Shown here: positions 1 through 12,000 of the stretch, in pieces
How the letters are laid out: each line of letters begins with the position of its first letter
Numbering within the stretch: the stretch's first letter is position 1
Assembly: GCF_007829875.1 (NCBI RefSeq)
Contig: NZ_VIWV01000001.1
Location: forward strand, 1,922,001-1,986,000
DNA length: 64,000 bases
Reading direction: 5' to 3'
DNA from: Streptomyces capillispiralis
GTDB taxonomy: Bacteria; Actinomycetota; Actinomycetes; Streptomycetales; Streptomycetaceae
Translations under genes and position numbers: made by a program
Notes under the pieces: model-generated
What the model saw: only the letters and a program-made list of their open reading frames with translations
Told to the model about the DNA's origin: nothing
Databases searched by the model: none

Positions 1-3000
1 CAGGTACTCGGCGAGGCGGTCGGCGTCGGCGAGTTCCTCCGGGGAGGCGCTGAGCGCCAGCGAACCGAGCATGAGCAGGTGCCGGTCCTGCACCGCGGCG
101 TCGTCGTCGAGGCCCAGCACCTCCCGGGCCAGCTCGTTCAGTTCGTCCCGGACTCCGGTGGCGATGGACGTCGGCGCGGCGTTCGCCCGCGCCAGTTCCC
201 GCAGTGACTCCGCCGTGTCGACGAGGGTCTCGTGCGAGAAGTCGCTGCGGGCGGCGGGGCCGAAGAGGGTGTCGAGCCAGACCTCCGGGACGGTCCGCGC
301 GGCACCGTCCTCGCTGTCGGTGTCGCTGTCGCTCGTGTCGTCGGTGAACCGGAACTGGGCCAGCGCCTCGGACTCGGTCGTCTGCCCGGTCTTCGGTTCG
401 GCGCCGGACAGCGTGCTCAGCTCGTACGCCTCCTCCTCGCCGTCCAGGCCCGGGACGTCGTTGCCGGCCGGAGTGCCGGCCGCCGGCTCGGGTGCCGGGG
501 TGCCGGGCGACGGCTCGGGGTTCGCCGCCGGCTCGGGTGCCGGGGTGCGCGGGAGCAGGGGCACGAAGTCCCCGCCGCGGCGGCGCAGTCGCAGGTGGGG
601 GGAGTCGGAGGACGGGCCGGGGTAGGTGTGGGCGGTGCCGTTCTCCTCGACCAGGGTGACGGTGGTGCCGGTCGCGGCGGCGGCCCACTCGGCCACCGCG
701 CGGTCGGCCGCCGGACCCCACGGGGCCTCGGAGAGGTGACGGCGCAGGTGTCCTTCGAGGGCCTCCGCGCTGGGTGTGGGCGCGCCGCGGCGGACGTTCA
801 TCGGCGGGGGTGTGAAGAGCGTGTCGCGGTCGGCCGGGGTGCCGGGCAGGCCGTTCAGGCGCATCAGCCGGGCGGGCGGCGAGTCCGCGCGGCTGCGCAG
901 CCGCCGTGCCTCGCGCCGGTCGAGGCCGGGCTGTTCGGCGGCCAGGTTCAGGGCCGTGGACAGCGCGCCGAAGAAGCCGTTGCCGCGGCCGGTGACGGTG
1001 CCCTGGGTGTAGGTGGCGCCGTCGGGCGCGGTGAGCACGCCGTCGCGGGCGAGGCGGTAGCGCGGGCCGGTGCCGTCGGCGGGCGGGATCCAGGGCGGGG
1101 TGGCGTGGCTGCGGTGCGCGGGCGGCTGCTGCGCCGCGGGCGTGGCGCCGCTTTCCGTGCCCGTGCCCGGGTCCGTCGTGCCCGGGTCCGTCGTGCCCGC
1201 GGGGGCCGGCAGCGGGGTGGCGGCCGGGGGCGGGGTGCCGGGCGGGAGGGCGGCGTGGAAGAAGCCGTCGGCGGTGAACAGGACCGGGTCGGCGGCGGGG
1301 TCGACGGCGGCCGGGTCGGTGCCGGGCGGGAGGAAGAGCTGTTCGTGTCCCTCACCGGTCACGACGGTGAGCGGGGTGCCCAGGACGCGCGCGGCGAGGG
1401 CGGGCAGCAGGTCGGCGCCGCCGTGGTCGCCGGCGCGCCGCTCGGGCACGGCCGGCGACCCGTCCGCGCCGCGCGTGCCACCTGCCTCCGTGTCCGGCCC
1501 GCCGCCTTGCGGGGGTTCGGCCGTGAAGGGCCGGGACAGGGCCGCGACGGCCAGCGCGACCCGCTGCTCGGGGGTCGGCCAGAACGTCACCGGGAGCCGG
1601 CCCAGCGCGTCGAACTCGGCCTGCTGCGCGGGGGTGAACGTCACTCCGGCGGCGTCGATCTCGGCCTGGGTGAAGGTGTCCTCGACGTCCAGCGCGAGGG
1701 CGTCGAGGAGGTCCTGGTTGCGGTCCTCGCCGAGCGCCCAGGCCAGCCGGTCACGGGCGGTGCCGACGGCCTCGGCGGTGACCGCGGGGTCGCCGGGGGC
1801 GGCGGTGAAGCGGCCGGCGAGGTCGGTGCCGAGCAGGTGCGGCAGCCGGCCCCGCTGCCCGGCGGCGGCGAGCAGCGCGTGGAAGAACGAGGCGCCGTCG
1901 TGCGGCACGTCGTGCAGTTCGCGCACCGTGCCGCCGTCGGGCGAGGTGAGGGTGCGGGGGGCGCCGTCGGTGCCGTCGGTGACCGTGTACGGCGCGGGCG
2001 CCTCGGAGCGCCACTCCGGCTCGGTGTACTCCTGCGGCCGGTCCGGCACCGGGACCGCGGCCGAGCCCTGGTGGTGGGCGGTGAGGCGGGAGGCGGCGAG
2101 GTGCAGCCGGTGGTGGGCCGCGGCGGCGTCACCGGTGCGCTGCTCCCAGCGGCGCACCTCCTCGCGGGCGTTCTGCCAGGCGGTGACGGCCGGGGACTCG
2201 GCCACCGCCCGCGGCAGGACGGTCGGCAGGTCGGGCCGGCCGTCGCCGAGCGCGGCCTGTTCCTCGGCGCTGAGGTCGAGCCAGGTCTCGCGGGCCCGCG
2301 CCCGGGCGTCGTAGTAGCGCTGCTCGGCCGTGGTGAGGTCGCCCGCCGCCTTCGCCTGGTCGTCCCAGGCCGCGCCGACCTCCTCGGGGAACGTGTTGTC
2401 GTCCAGCAGGCCGTACTCCCGGGCGACGTCCTCGCGCAGCCAGACCAGGGCGGTGGTCTCGCTCTCGGCGCCGCGCGGCCCGCGCCTGGCCTTGCCGAGC
2501 GCGCGCAGCGGGCGGCTGTCGGTGAGCCGGTGGTCCGCCTCGGCCACCGACAGCCAGGTCACCGGCAGCGCGAAGAGCATGCTGCGGTCGGCGACCACCT
2601 TGACGTGGGTGGCCTGGTTGGTGTCCGTGGCGCCCTTGAGCGTGGTGCCGTCGTTCGAACCGCCGATCGGGACCGTGGCGCCCGGGTTGGTCATGCCCGC
2701 GTTGCTGGTGCCCGCCAGCGGCGCGGTGCCGACGGCGCCCTCGACGTTGTCGGTGATGCCGGATTCCATGGCGTCGGAGGCCTTGGTGCGCCGCATGGCC
2801 TCCATGCGCGGCTTGTTCTCCACGGCGAGCAGCCGGGCGCCACGGCGGTGCATCTTCGCGTACAGGCGTGAGTCGGCGGTGTGGAACTGGCCGAGGAGGC
2901 GGGCGGAGGCCTGGGTGGGCAGCGGTGAGCCGTCCGCGCCGAGCGCCTCGCGGAACGCGGCGGTGAGGCCGACCTGTGTGGTGGCCTCCTGCTGGGCCTC

Positions 3001-6000
3001 GGCGGGGGCGGTGCCGAGGCCGGTGAGCGGGGTGTGGCGGGCCATGCGGACGCGTCCGTCGAGCACGCTGCCGGTGAGCCGCCGGCCGAGGTCGCCGTCG
3101 CCGAAACCGTCGGCGCGGGCGGTGGCCAGGGTGAGGGCGTCCCGCACGTGGGTCGCGCCCCGGACGTCCACGGCGAGGAGGCCGGCGCCGATCCGCTCGT
3201 CGAAGGGCAGCACGTCCGGGTCGGGTCCGCCGGACGGGTCGCCGGCGGCGGAGGTGCGCCAGGCGGCGATGCCCTCGGGGCGCGCCTCCTCGGCCGTCAG
3301 GAGCCGTATCGCGCGCTCCGGTTCCGGCACGTCCTGCTCGGTGAGCGCGCCGTCGGCGCCGTCACCGTCCGGGGTGAGCAGGCCGGCCGGGAGGATCTCG
3401 TGGAGGCTGCCGACGGGGGTGGTGGCGTGGGGGGCGAGCGGGTCGCCGGACGCGTCGACCATGGTGACGGTCAGGGTGTAGCCGGTGACGATCTCGGCGT
3501 GCGCCTGGGTGGTGGCGATGTTCGGCGTCGTGACGCTGCCGACGGTCTCGGTGCGGGTGCTCGACCGCTGCTTGGCCGCGGTGCCCTGGACGGAGGGGTT
3601 GGCGACCAGGATGCCGCTGCTGGCCGCGCGCTGGCCGCCGCTGAACGTCAGGTCGGCGCCGCGGTCCTGGGAGACGCCGTCGGAGTCGTCGCGCCCGGTG
3701 CTGCGGACGTCCTCCATCTCGATGCCGGTGCGCAGCCGCTCCACGGTGGTGGTGACCGGGGTCAGCTGGAACCGGACCTGCCCGGGGCTGCCGCCGACCG
3801 TCAGGTGGTGCGGCCGGGACCAGGCGCGGTAGCGGACCGGGAGGGCCAGTCCGTCGGTCGTCAGCTCGTGCAGGTGGCTGCGGAGGAAGTCCGGGGAGAG
3901 CCGCTGGAGGACCTGCTCCCGGTCGTGCGACGGCACCCCGATCTTCTCCAGCTGCGCCATCAGCCCCGGCACCATCGGGCTCGCGTCGAGCTGGCCGCTG
4001 GGATGGGTGGGGAAGCGGCGGCCGCGCAGGAAGGCGGGCACCCGGTAGCCGCCGCCGAGGTTGCGCGGGGTGCTGGTGTCCAGGCCGTCCGGGGCGAGCC
4101 CGGCCTCGATGACGTCCTGCATCGGCAGGTGGAACATCACCGCGTCACGGATGTGCTGGAGCGCGGCGGCGGCCCGGCGGGGGGCGAGGCCGCTGCCGAG
4201 GCGCGCGGAGAGCCGCCCGGCCGCGGAGCTGACCAGCTCCCCGGCACGGGTGCCCACCGTGCCCATCGCGGCCGTCCAGCGGTCCCGCACCGCGATGGTC
4301 TCGGCGGCGTCGGCGACGACCAGGTACATCCGGCCGGCGAAGGCGACGGTCGTGTTGCGTCCCCGGGTGAGCGTCTGTGTGAGGCCGCGGCCCCTGCCCC
4401 AGGCGTACTGCAGGGCGGTCGAGTAGGAGCCGACGAGCGCCTGCTCTCCGGGGGCCTGCTGGAGGGGCATGTAGGAGCCCTGGAGGCCGAGGGTGGTGCG
4501 CGTGACGGTGCTCGCGCTGCCGGCGACGCGGTGCTCGTTGCCGAGGGTGGCCTCCAGGCTGGTCGGCTTCGGGTCGCTCCTGACCCGCAGGTTGTGCAGT
4601 TCGCCGCGGATCGCGGCCTTCAGGTAGTGGGTCTGCAGGGGCCCGGCGCCGTTGAGTCCGGTGACGCGGGAGCCGAACGGACCCAGGTACTGGCCGAGTT
4701 GCCCGGCCACACTGAGGTTCGCCACGGCCCGGCGCAGCGCGGTGCGCACCGGGGTGCCGGGGGCGCTGACGTGCCAGGAGGTGCCCGAGGCACGGTCGGC
4801 GGTGTCCTGCATGACCTCCTGGCGCTGCGGTCCCCCCTCGGTGCCGAGCACCGCGTACGGGGCGCTCAACAGCCGCTGGATGAGCCGCCGGTCGGCCGAG
4901 TCGCCCCTGGGCAGCGGGCGGGTGCCGTCGAGGAGCTGGTCCGCCTCGGTGGCGGAGAGCCGCCGCGGCGCGGGCACCGCGGCCGGCTGGGCGGCCCCGG
5001 TGCCGTCGGGCGACGGGTCGGCCGGGGGGTACCGGTGGGAGCCGTGCACCGCGGGCACGGCCAGCTCGACCCGGCCCACGGTCTCGTTGCCCCGGCTGAA
5101 CAGCGGACGGTCCTCGACCCTGCTGACGAAGACGCCGGCGCCGAGCACCCCGAGCGAGGCGAGGCGGGCCCAGCCGCGCGGGCGGCGGTGGCCCTCGAAG
5201 GAGGCGCCCAGCTCCACCCGGTAGCTGTAGAGGTCGGCGCCGTTCTGGAACGTGAGGTTGTCGTGGTTGACCGCGACCGTGCTGCGGGTGGCCTTCTGGT
5301 CGGTGAGGGCGTAGCGGGCGCCGACGGACACGCTGCCGGTCTGGCGCGGCAGCCCCACCCCGGGCACCTTGTCGTGGTCACGCGGCGAGATGCCCAGTTC
5401 GACGCCGGCGGAGAGGGTGCTGGACGCCTGCTGTCCCTGCCCGGAAACCTCGGTGCCGGTCACGGCGTTGCGCAGCGAACGCTCGCTCAAGGTGGTCTCG
5501 AACCGCCGGTCGGTGAGCCGCGCCCGCAGGGTCAGCGTGTGGTGGCCGCGCCGCACCTTGCCGTCCTCGGTGAGGGTGACCTGCACGCCCGTGGTGGTCA
5601 GCTCGTCCAGGCTCTGGGCCAGCGATGGCTGGTTGAGCGCCTCGCGCACCTGGCGGTCGTTGTACCGCGCGGTCCGCATCCGCCCGTCGCCGTACCAGAA
5701 CGTGGCCAGCCGGGGGTGCCGCAGCATGAACGGCGGGACGAACAGCGACGGGTACGACCGGTGCAGGGTGTCGAGGACGGCGTCCGCGAAGACACTCAGG
5801 GGCTTCTGCGCGGCCTCGGACTCCTGGCCCTCCCGGGACGGGTCCTGGGGGGCGGGCCGCCCGTCCTGGCTCGGGCTCGGGCCGGGGTTCCGGTCCTGGT
5901 CCTGGCTCTGGCTCGGATCGGGGTTCCGGCCCTGCTCCTGGTCCCGGCCCTGGCCCTGCGCCTGGTCCTGGCTCGACAGCGGATCGGTCTGCGGGCGGTC

Positions 6001-9000
6001 GGGGACGAAGCCCTCGGCGCGGACCTGGCCGCCCAGGTGCACCGGGTCCTCGCGGGTGAGGTACCACGGCACGGGCGGCTCGGCGTCCGGGTTGGGTCCG
6101 GTCCGTCCGGGCGTACGGCTGTCCCAGCCCGCGAGCCGGCGCGCGTCCTCGGTGGACATCCAGTCCAGGCTGACCACCCGTACCGGCCGGACCGCCGACC
6201 GCGGTTCACCGGCCATGCGCACCATCAGGGTGCGCTCCACCCGGTACAGCGCGAGGGGGTGGTTGCGGATGCGCGCGGTGATCTTGCGGGCCGCTTCGGT
6301 GCCGAGGAAGTGGCTCCGCCCGGTGCTGAAGTCCCCCCTGACCAGCGGGCCGCCCTGGAGGCGTACGTCCGTCTCCGGGCCGGCGAGCTGGTAGTTGGGC
6401 CCGGAGGTGACCTGGATGCCGAAGCGGGTGTCGCGGACGTGAGCGCGCTGGTTCTGGTACGTGGTCTGGACGAGGTCGCGCACCTCCGTCTTCAGCGATT
6501 CGGCGACCAGGGTGCCCCGGTGCGGTATGGACCGCTCCACGATCAGGTGCCCCAGCGGGTGCTGGCTGCCGCCCCGGGTCAGCTCCGGTCCGCTGACCGG
6601 CCCGGCGAACCGCCCGAACAGCGCGAGCAGGCGCCCGGGACGGACGTACGAGACCAGGGTGCGGTGCGCGGAACTGCCGGGCCGTGCCGTGGACAGGGCG
6701 AGCGCCAGGTCCTCCGGGGGGTCCACCAGGTGCAGTGCGGTGACGTCGGTGGCCCGCGGCTCGGCCCCGTCCGGGAAGGTGAGCGTCTCCGGGGCCCGCC
6801 GGGGCCCGGTGAAGGGCACGGTGAGGTCGTCGGGCAGCCGCCAGCTCAGACCGTCCCGCACGGCGAACCCGGCGCTGTGCACCTCGCTGCGCTCCCAGCG
6901 GAGGACCGGTGCGGGCGTGCCGGGCGCGTTGTCCTGGCCGCCGGTCTTCGGCGCCTCGGTGACCCGGTCCACGCGCACCCGGTAGTAGACGTCGTCCAGG
7001 TGCAGGTGCGACCCCTCGTAGGACCGGTACTCGGACTGGTTGTAGGCCTGGGTGCCGAGGGTGAAGTCGGTCCTGCGGGTCCAGCCCAGCGAGAGGCCGA
7101 TCTTCAGCAGCCAGTTGAGCGGCGGCCCCATGCTGAGACCGGCCGCGATCCGGCGCCCGAAGCCGACGCTGCGCCCGCCGCCCGTGCCGGCCTGCCCGCG
7201 CCGCATGCTGTCCACACGGGTGGTGCCGTCGTTCACCTCGGAGAAGCGCTCCCAGCGGTGGTACGGGACCGCCTCGACCGTCATCTCGTGGCCGACGCCC
7301 GATTTCTCCCGGCCCACGAAGCGGGCGCCGCGCGGGGCGGTGAAGGCGCCGGGCTGTTCGGTCAGCAGACGCAGCAGCTCCGCCTCGTCGAACTGGGTGC
7401 GCAGCTTCTCCGGCAGCTTCCCGAGGATCTCCTGGGCCACCTGCTCGGGCGAGCGCAGGGTGACGGCGCCGAGGCCGGTGAAGAGCCCGGTCGTCCGCGG
7501 GGTCGGGTTCGTGCGCCCGTCCGGGCTCCCGTCGTGCGGATCGGCGTCCGGGCTGAGCAGGGCGGCGGGCAGCCGGCTGCCGTCGTCGAAGGTGACGGTG
7601 CGCGGTGCCGGCCCCGGCGGGCGGACGTCCTGACCGGTCATCAGCCGGGCCGGGCGGTGCCGTTCGAGCTGGGTCTCCAGCGGCACCGGGGAGCCCCGGT
7701 CGGGAGTGTCGGGGCCGTAGACGTCGGTGATGCCGCCCATGCCGCGCAGCCACTCCCCGAAGGGGTCGGAGCCGTCCGGGTCCTGCGTGGCCGGGTCCTG
7801 CGTGGCCGGGTCCTGCGTGGCCGGGTCCTGCGTGGCAGGGTCCTGCGTGGCAGGGTCTTGGGTGGCAGGGTCCGGGGTGGCCGGGTCCGGGGTCGGGCCG
7901 GTCGTGGAACCGTTCGTGGCGGTGGAGGTCGTCGCCTGGTCCCGGGCGGTCGTGCCCGGGCCCTGGTCCGGTGCGGGGGTGAGCGGGGCGTCCGCGGGGA
8001 CCAACGCGTCGAAGTGGTCGGTGCCGTTGTACGCCAGGTGCAGGGTGCCGCCCCGGCCGCCCGGGTGGAGCGTGGTGACGACGGTGTTCCCCGGCGCCTG
8101 CGGGTCGGGCTGGACGAGACGCAGGTCGAGGTCGAGGGTGTGGGCCAGCGCCTGCGGAAGCACGTCGGCGAAGGGGGAGGCCCACAGCCCGGGGAGTTCG
8201 GCCGCCGCGGCGATCAGTTCCCCGGTGCCGAGCCGCCGCGCGGCGGCGGGGGTGGGCACCACGTCGGCGAGGTGCGGGTAGGGGCTGTCCCGGAGGATCC
8301 CCTGCCACTGGGCGGCGTCGCCGTCGGTCACGACCGCCTGGGCGATCCGGTTCCAGTCCTCGGTGATCCGGCTCTGCTCGTCCGGGTCGGCGGTCCCGGC
8401 GAGGGCGCCCATCCGCAGGTCGTCCACCACGGCGAGCACCGGGTCCGGGGACGCCTCGGCGGCCGCGGCGGCCAGCTCGGACCCGGTGATCCGGTCGCGC
8501 AGCAACCGGCGCACACCGGCGATGTCGCGCGCCGCCCAGGCCGGCGGCACGGCCCGGCTGCGCGCGCCGTCGAGCAGCGCCCGGAACAGGCTGTTGCCGC
8601 CGCCGGGCGTGTCCAGCCGCCGGAAGACGACGCCGTCCGCGCGCACGGTGTCCGCCGGTCCGGGTGCGGCGGGGCCCTTGCTGAACAGGGTCAGCTCGTC
8701 GGCCGGGCTCGCCGGCCGGTCCGGGCCGGGCGTCGTCGGGAGCGGCGCGGGCCAGGCGAGTTCGGCGTGTTCGCTGTCGGGGCGGAAACGGAGCAGCGGT
8801 TCGCCGTCGGGGCCCCGGTGGGAATCGACGATCTTGTCGAAGACGGACTTGTCGAAGGTGGTCGACGGGTTCCAGAACATGTGCGCGCCGTGCATCACGG
8901 CGATGTCCTTGGACCGCATCTCCTCGATCAGCGCGTCGTGCCGCGGATGCGAGACGCGCGTACCGCCCGGCGTCGAGACGTCGAAGACGTCATGGTCACC

Positions 9001-12000
9001 GGTCAGGGGACGCCGCGCACCGTCCTCGTCCACACCGTGGACCACGCCGTCCCTGACGACGAACCGGTTCTCCGCCTCGTACGCGGCCATCGACGCGGCC
9101 AGCTCACGGAACTCCGTGGAACGCTGGTTGAAACGCGACAGGACCCTGTCCCACTGCCCCTCGGGAACCGCCGACGGCTCAGGCAGCACCGGCCTGAAGT
9201 ACCCCACGAGCCCGACGGTCCCCGGATCGGCACCCAGGAAGGTGTCGATCTCGTCGACGGTCTTGGCCTTGATCTCCTGCGGCTTCGCCATCGCCCCGGA
9301 CTCGAGCCACTTCGGAGCACTCGGGTTGGTCGGCCGTACGTCGATGACCAGACTGTTGTTCCGGGACACGTCACGGAAGCCCTTGAAGTTCTTCTCCGGC
9401 ATCCCGTACGTCTGACGCGCCGTGTACGAATCGACCTCACCGCTCCCGACCGGCGCGGGCCAGGTGAGTTCGGCGTGCTCGTTGTCGGGGCGGAAACGGA
9501 GCAGCGGTTCGCCGTCGGGGCCCCGGTGGGAATCGACGATCTTGTCGAAGACGGACTTGTCGAAGGTGGTCGACGGGTTCCAGAACATGTGCGCGCCGTG
9601 CATCACGGCGATGTCCTTGGACCGCATCTCCTCGATCAGCGCGTCGTGCCGCGGATGCGAGACGCGCGTACCGCCCGGCGTCGAGACGTCGAAGACGTCA
9701 TGGTCACCGGTCAGGGGACGCCGCGCACCGTCCTCGTCCACACCGTGGACCACGCCGTCCCTGACGACGAACCGGTTCTCCGCCTCGTACGCGGCCATCG
9801 ACGCGGCCAGCTCACGGAACTCCGTGGAACGCTGGTTGAAACGCGACAGGACCCTGTCCCACTGCCCCTCCGGAACCGCCGACGGCTCAGGCAGCACCGG
9901 CCTGAAATACCCCACGAGCCCGACAGTCCCCGCATCGGCACCCAGGAAGGTGTCGATCTCGTCGACGGTCTTGGCCTTGATCTCCTGCGGCTTCGCCATC
10001 GCCCCGGACTCGAGCCACTTCGCAGCACTCGGGTTGGTCGGCCGTACGTCGATGACCAGACTGTTGTTCCGGGACACGTCACGGAAGCCCTTGAAGTTCT
10101 TCTCCGGCATCCCGTACGTCTGACGCGCCGTGTACGAGTTGACCTCGGCCGGCGCCGGCGGGAGGGACGGCCGCTGTTCCGCGGGGGCGGTGGTGGCGGG
10201 CGCCGGGTCGTGCAGGCGGCGTGCCAGCTCGGCGGTGTCCTCGGGGTTGAGGCCCAGATCGGACAGTGGCAGCGGTGCGTCCGACAGCGCCCAGGCGATC
10301 TCCGCCGAGGGCGCGTAGGAGAGTCCGCGCACGTCCTCCCGCGAAACCAGCGTGGACGGCGGCAGTTCGGGCGGCGGCGGGGGCAGCAGGGCGTCGAGCG
10401 TGGTGTCCGGCCCGGCGGCGGCCCGCAGGTCGGCCGCCGCGCGCAGGAACGCGGTGTACTGCTCCGGGGTGGGGCCGGTCGCCGGATCGACGGCGGTGCC
10501 GCCCGTGGCGGTGTGCCAGTCGGTGACCATCCGGTCCAGCAGGTCCGGGGTCATCCGGCCGTCGCCGTAGCGGGCCGCGGTGCCCGGGTCGAGCCAGCGC
10601 AGGCCGTCCACGTGGGCGAGCCCGGCGAGCAGCTCCCGGTTCTCCGGCCGCTGTTCGGCGTCCGGGCCGAGGGCGCCGCGCAGCGTGCGGACCTGCTGGA
10701 GGGTACGGGCCAGGGCGAAGGCGTCGGCGGGGCCGGGACCCGCGTGCAGGCCGGCGTCGCGCGCCAGCGCGTCCAGGTCGGCGCCGGTGGGCTCGGGGGT
10801 GAACAGCCGCCACCGCCCCGGCCCGTCCGGGCCCTCGGTGAGCACCGCGCGGACGTTGCCGTCCGCGTCACGGGCCGTACCCACCTCGGTCGTCGGCGCG
10901 TACACCGGCCGTCCGGTCCTGTTCGCCACGTGCTGCGCCACGGGCAGACCGGCGACCTCCGGCTGCCGCCCGGTCTCGCAGGAGAACAGCACCAGCGGGC
11001 GGTCCCGGTCGCCGTCGCCCGCCCACGACTTGAGCACCTCGCCGAGCTGCACACCGCTGACCTTCACGGTGGGACGTGCCGCGTCCTCGGTGCCGAGGGT
11101 GACGGTACGGGGGGTGCCGTGCGAGACGAAGTAGTCGGCGCCCCGCTCGGTACCGGAGCCGGGGAGCGCGGCCGGCGGTCCGGTGAACACGGTCCGGCGG
11201 ACGGGTGGCTCCGCGACGGTCTCGGCGGCGGTTCCCCGGGGCGGAGCGGCTGTCGGGGCCGGGGCGGCGGACGTGGTGCGCACGCCGCGGAACGTGTCCT
11301 GCCCGAGCAGCGCGCGCCGCCCCGCGTCCCGCGCCGTGCCGTCCTCGGCCGGCCCCTGCGAGATGGTCAACGTCTGCACCGCGCGCCCCGGTTCGGGCCG
11401 TACGACCGTGTCGGGGACCAGCCGCCGCAGCTGCGCCACGGGCACCGACTGGCCGTCCAGCGTGGTGACGGCCGGCTGCCCCGCGGCCCGCACCACGATC
11501 CGTCCCGGCGGCGGCGCCGTCACGTCGGTGACCGGCGCGGTGTCGCCCGACGGGGTGGTGGTGGCCGGGGGCGGAGGCGGCGTACCACCCCTGCCGGGTC
11601 CGGACCCGCCCACCCCTTCGGCCGTGCCGCGGCCGTTGATGTCGCTGTCGCTGTCGCTGCTGCTGTCGCTGTCGCTGTTGTTGCCGGACTCCAGGTGGAG
11701 GTCGGTCGCCGGCTCGGTGTAGGGGCGGGACAGGGTGGCGATCTTGGTGGCGGCGGGCTCGGGGGTGACCGTGGAGTCCGGGCCGGTGCCGTTGCCACGG
11801 GTGGGCGGCGCCGTCTCCGCGCCCGTCTTCGGCGGCTTGGCCGGGTCGGTGGTGAGCGGACCGCTGTCGCCGTCGGCCGTCCCGGTGCTCTGGGTGACGG
11901 GACGGGGAGCGGGGTCGGACACCACACCGAGTGCGTCGGCGAGCGGCAGCAGCACGTCCGCGCCCGGGAACGCGGTGTCGGTGTCGCTGCCGGACTTGTC

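Noticed and set aside
7781..7900. Regular 15-bp repeats considered as a CRISPR-like array
   Set aside because: Units are contiguous, without spacers, in frame and translate to DPATQ repeats of the giant protein; no cas genes are present.
6206..8308. 700-codon minus-strand open frame
   Set aside because: It is in a different frame from the giant gene and yields only Arg/Pro/Gly-rich sequence; the true frame runs through this interval without a stop.
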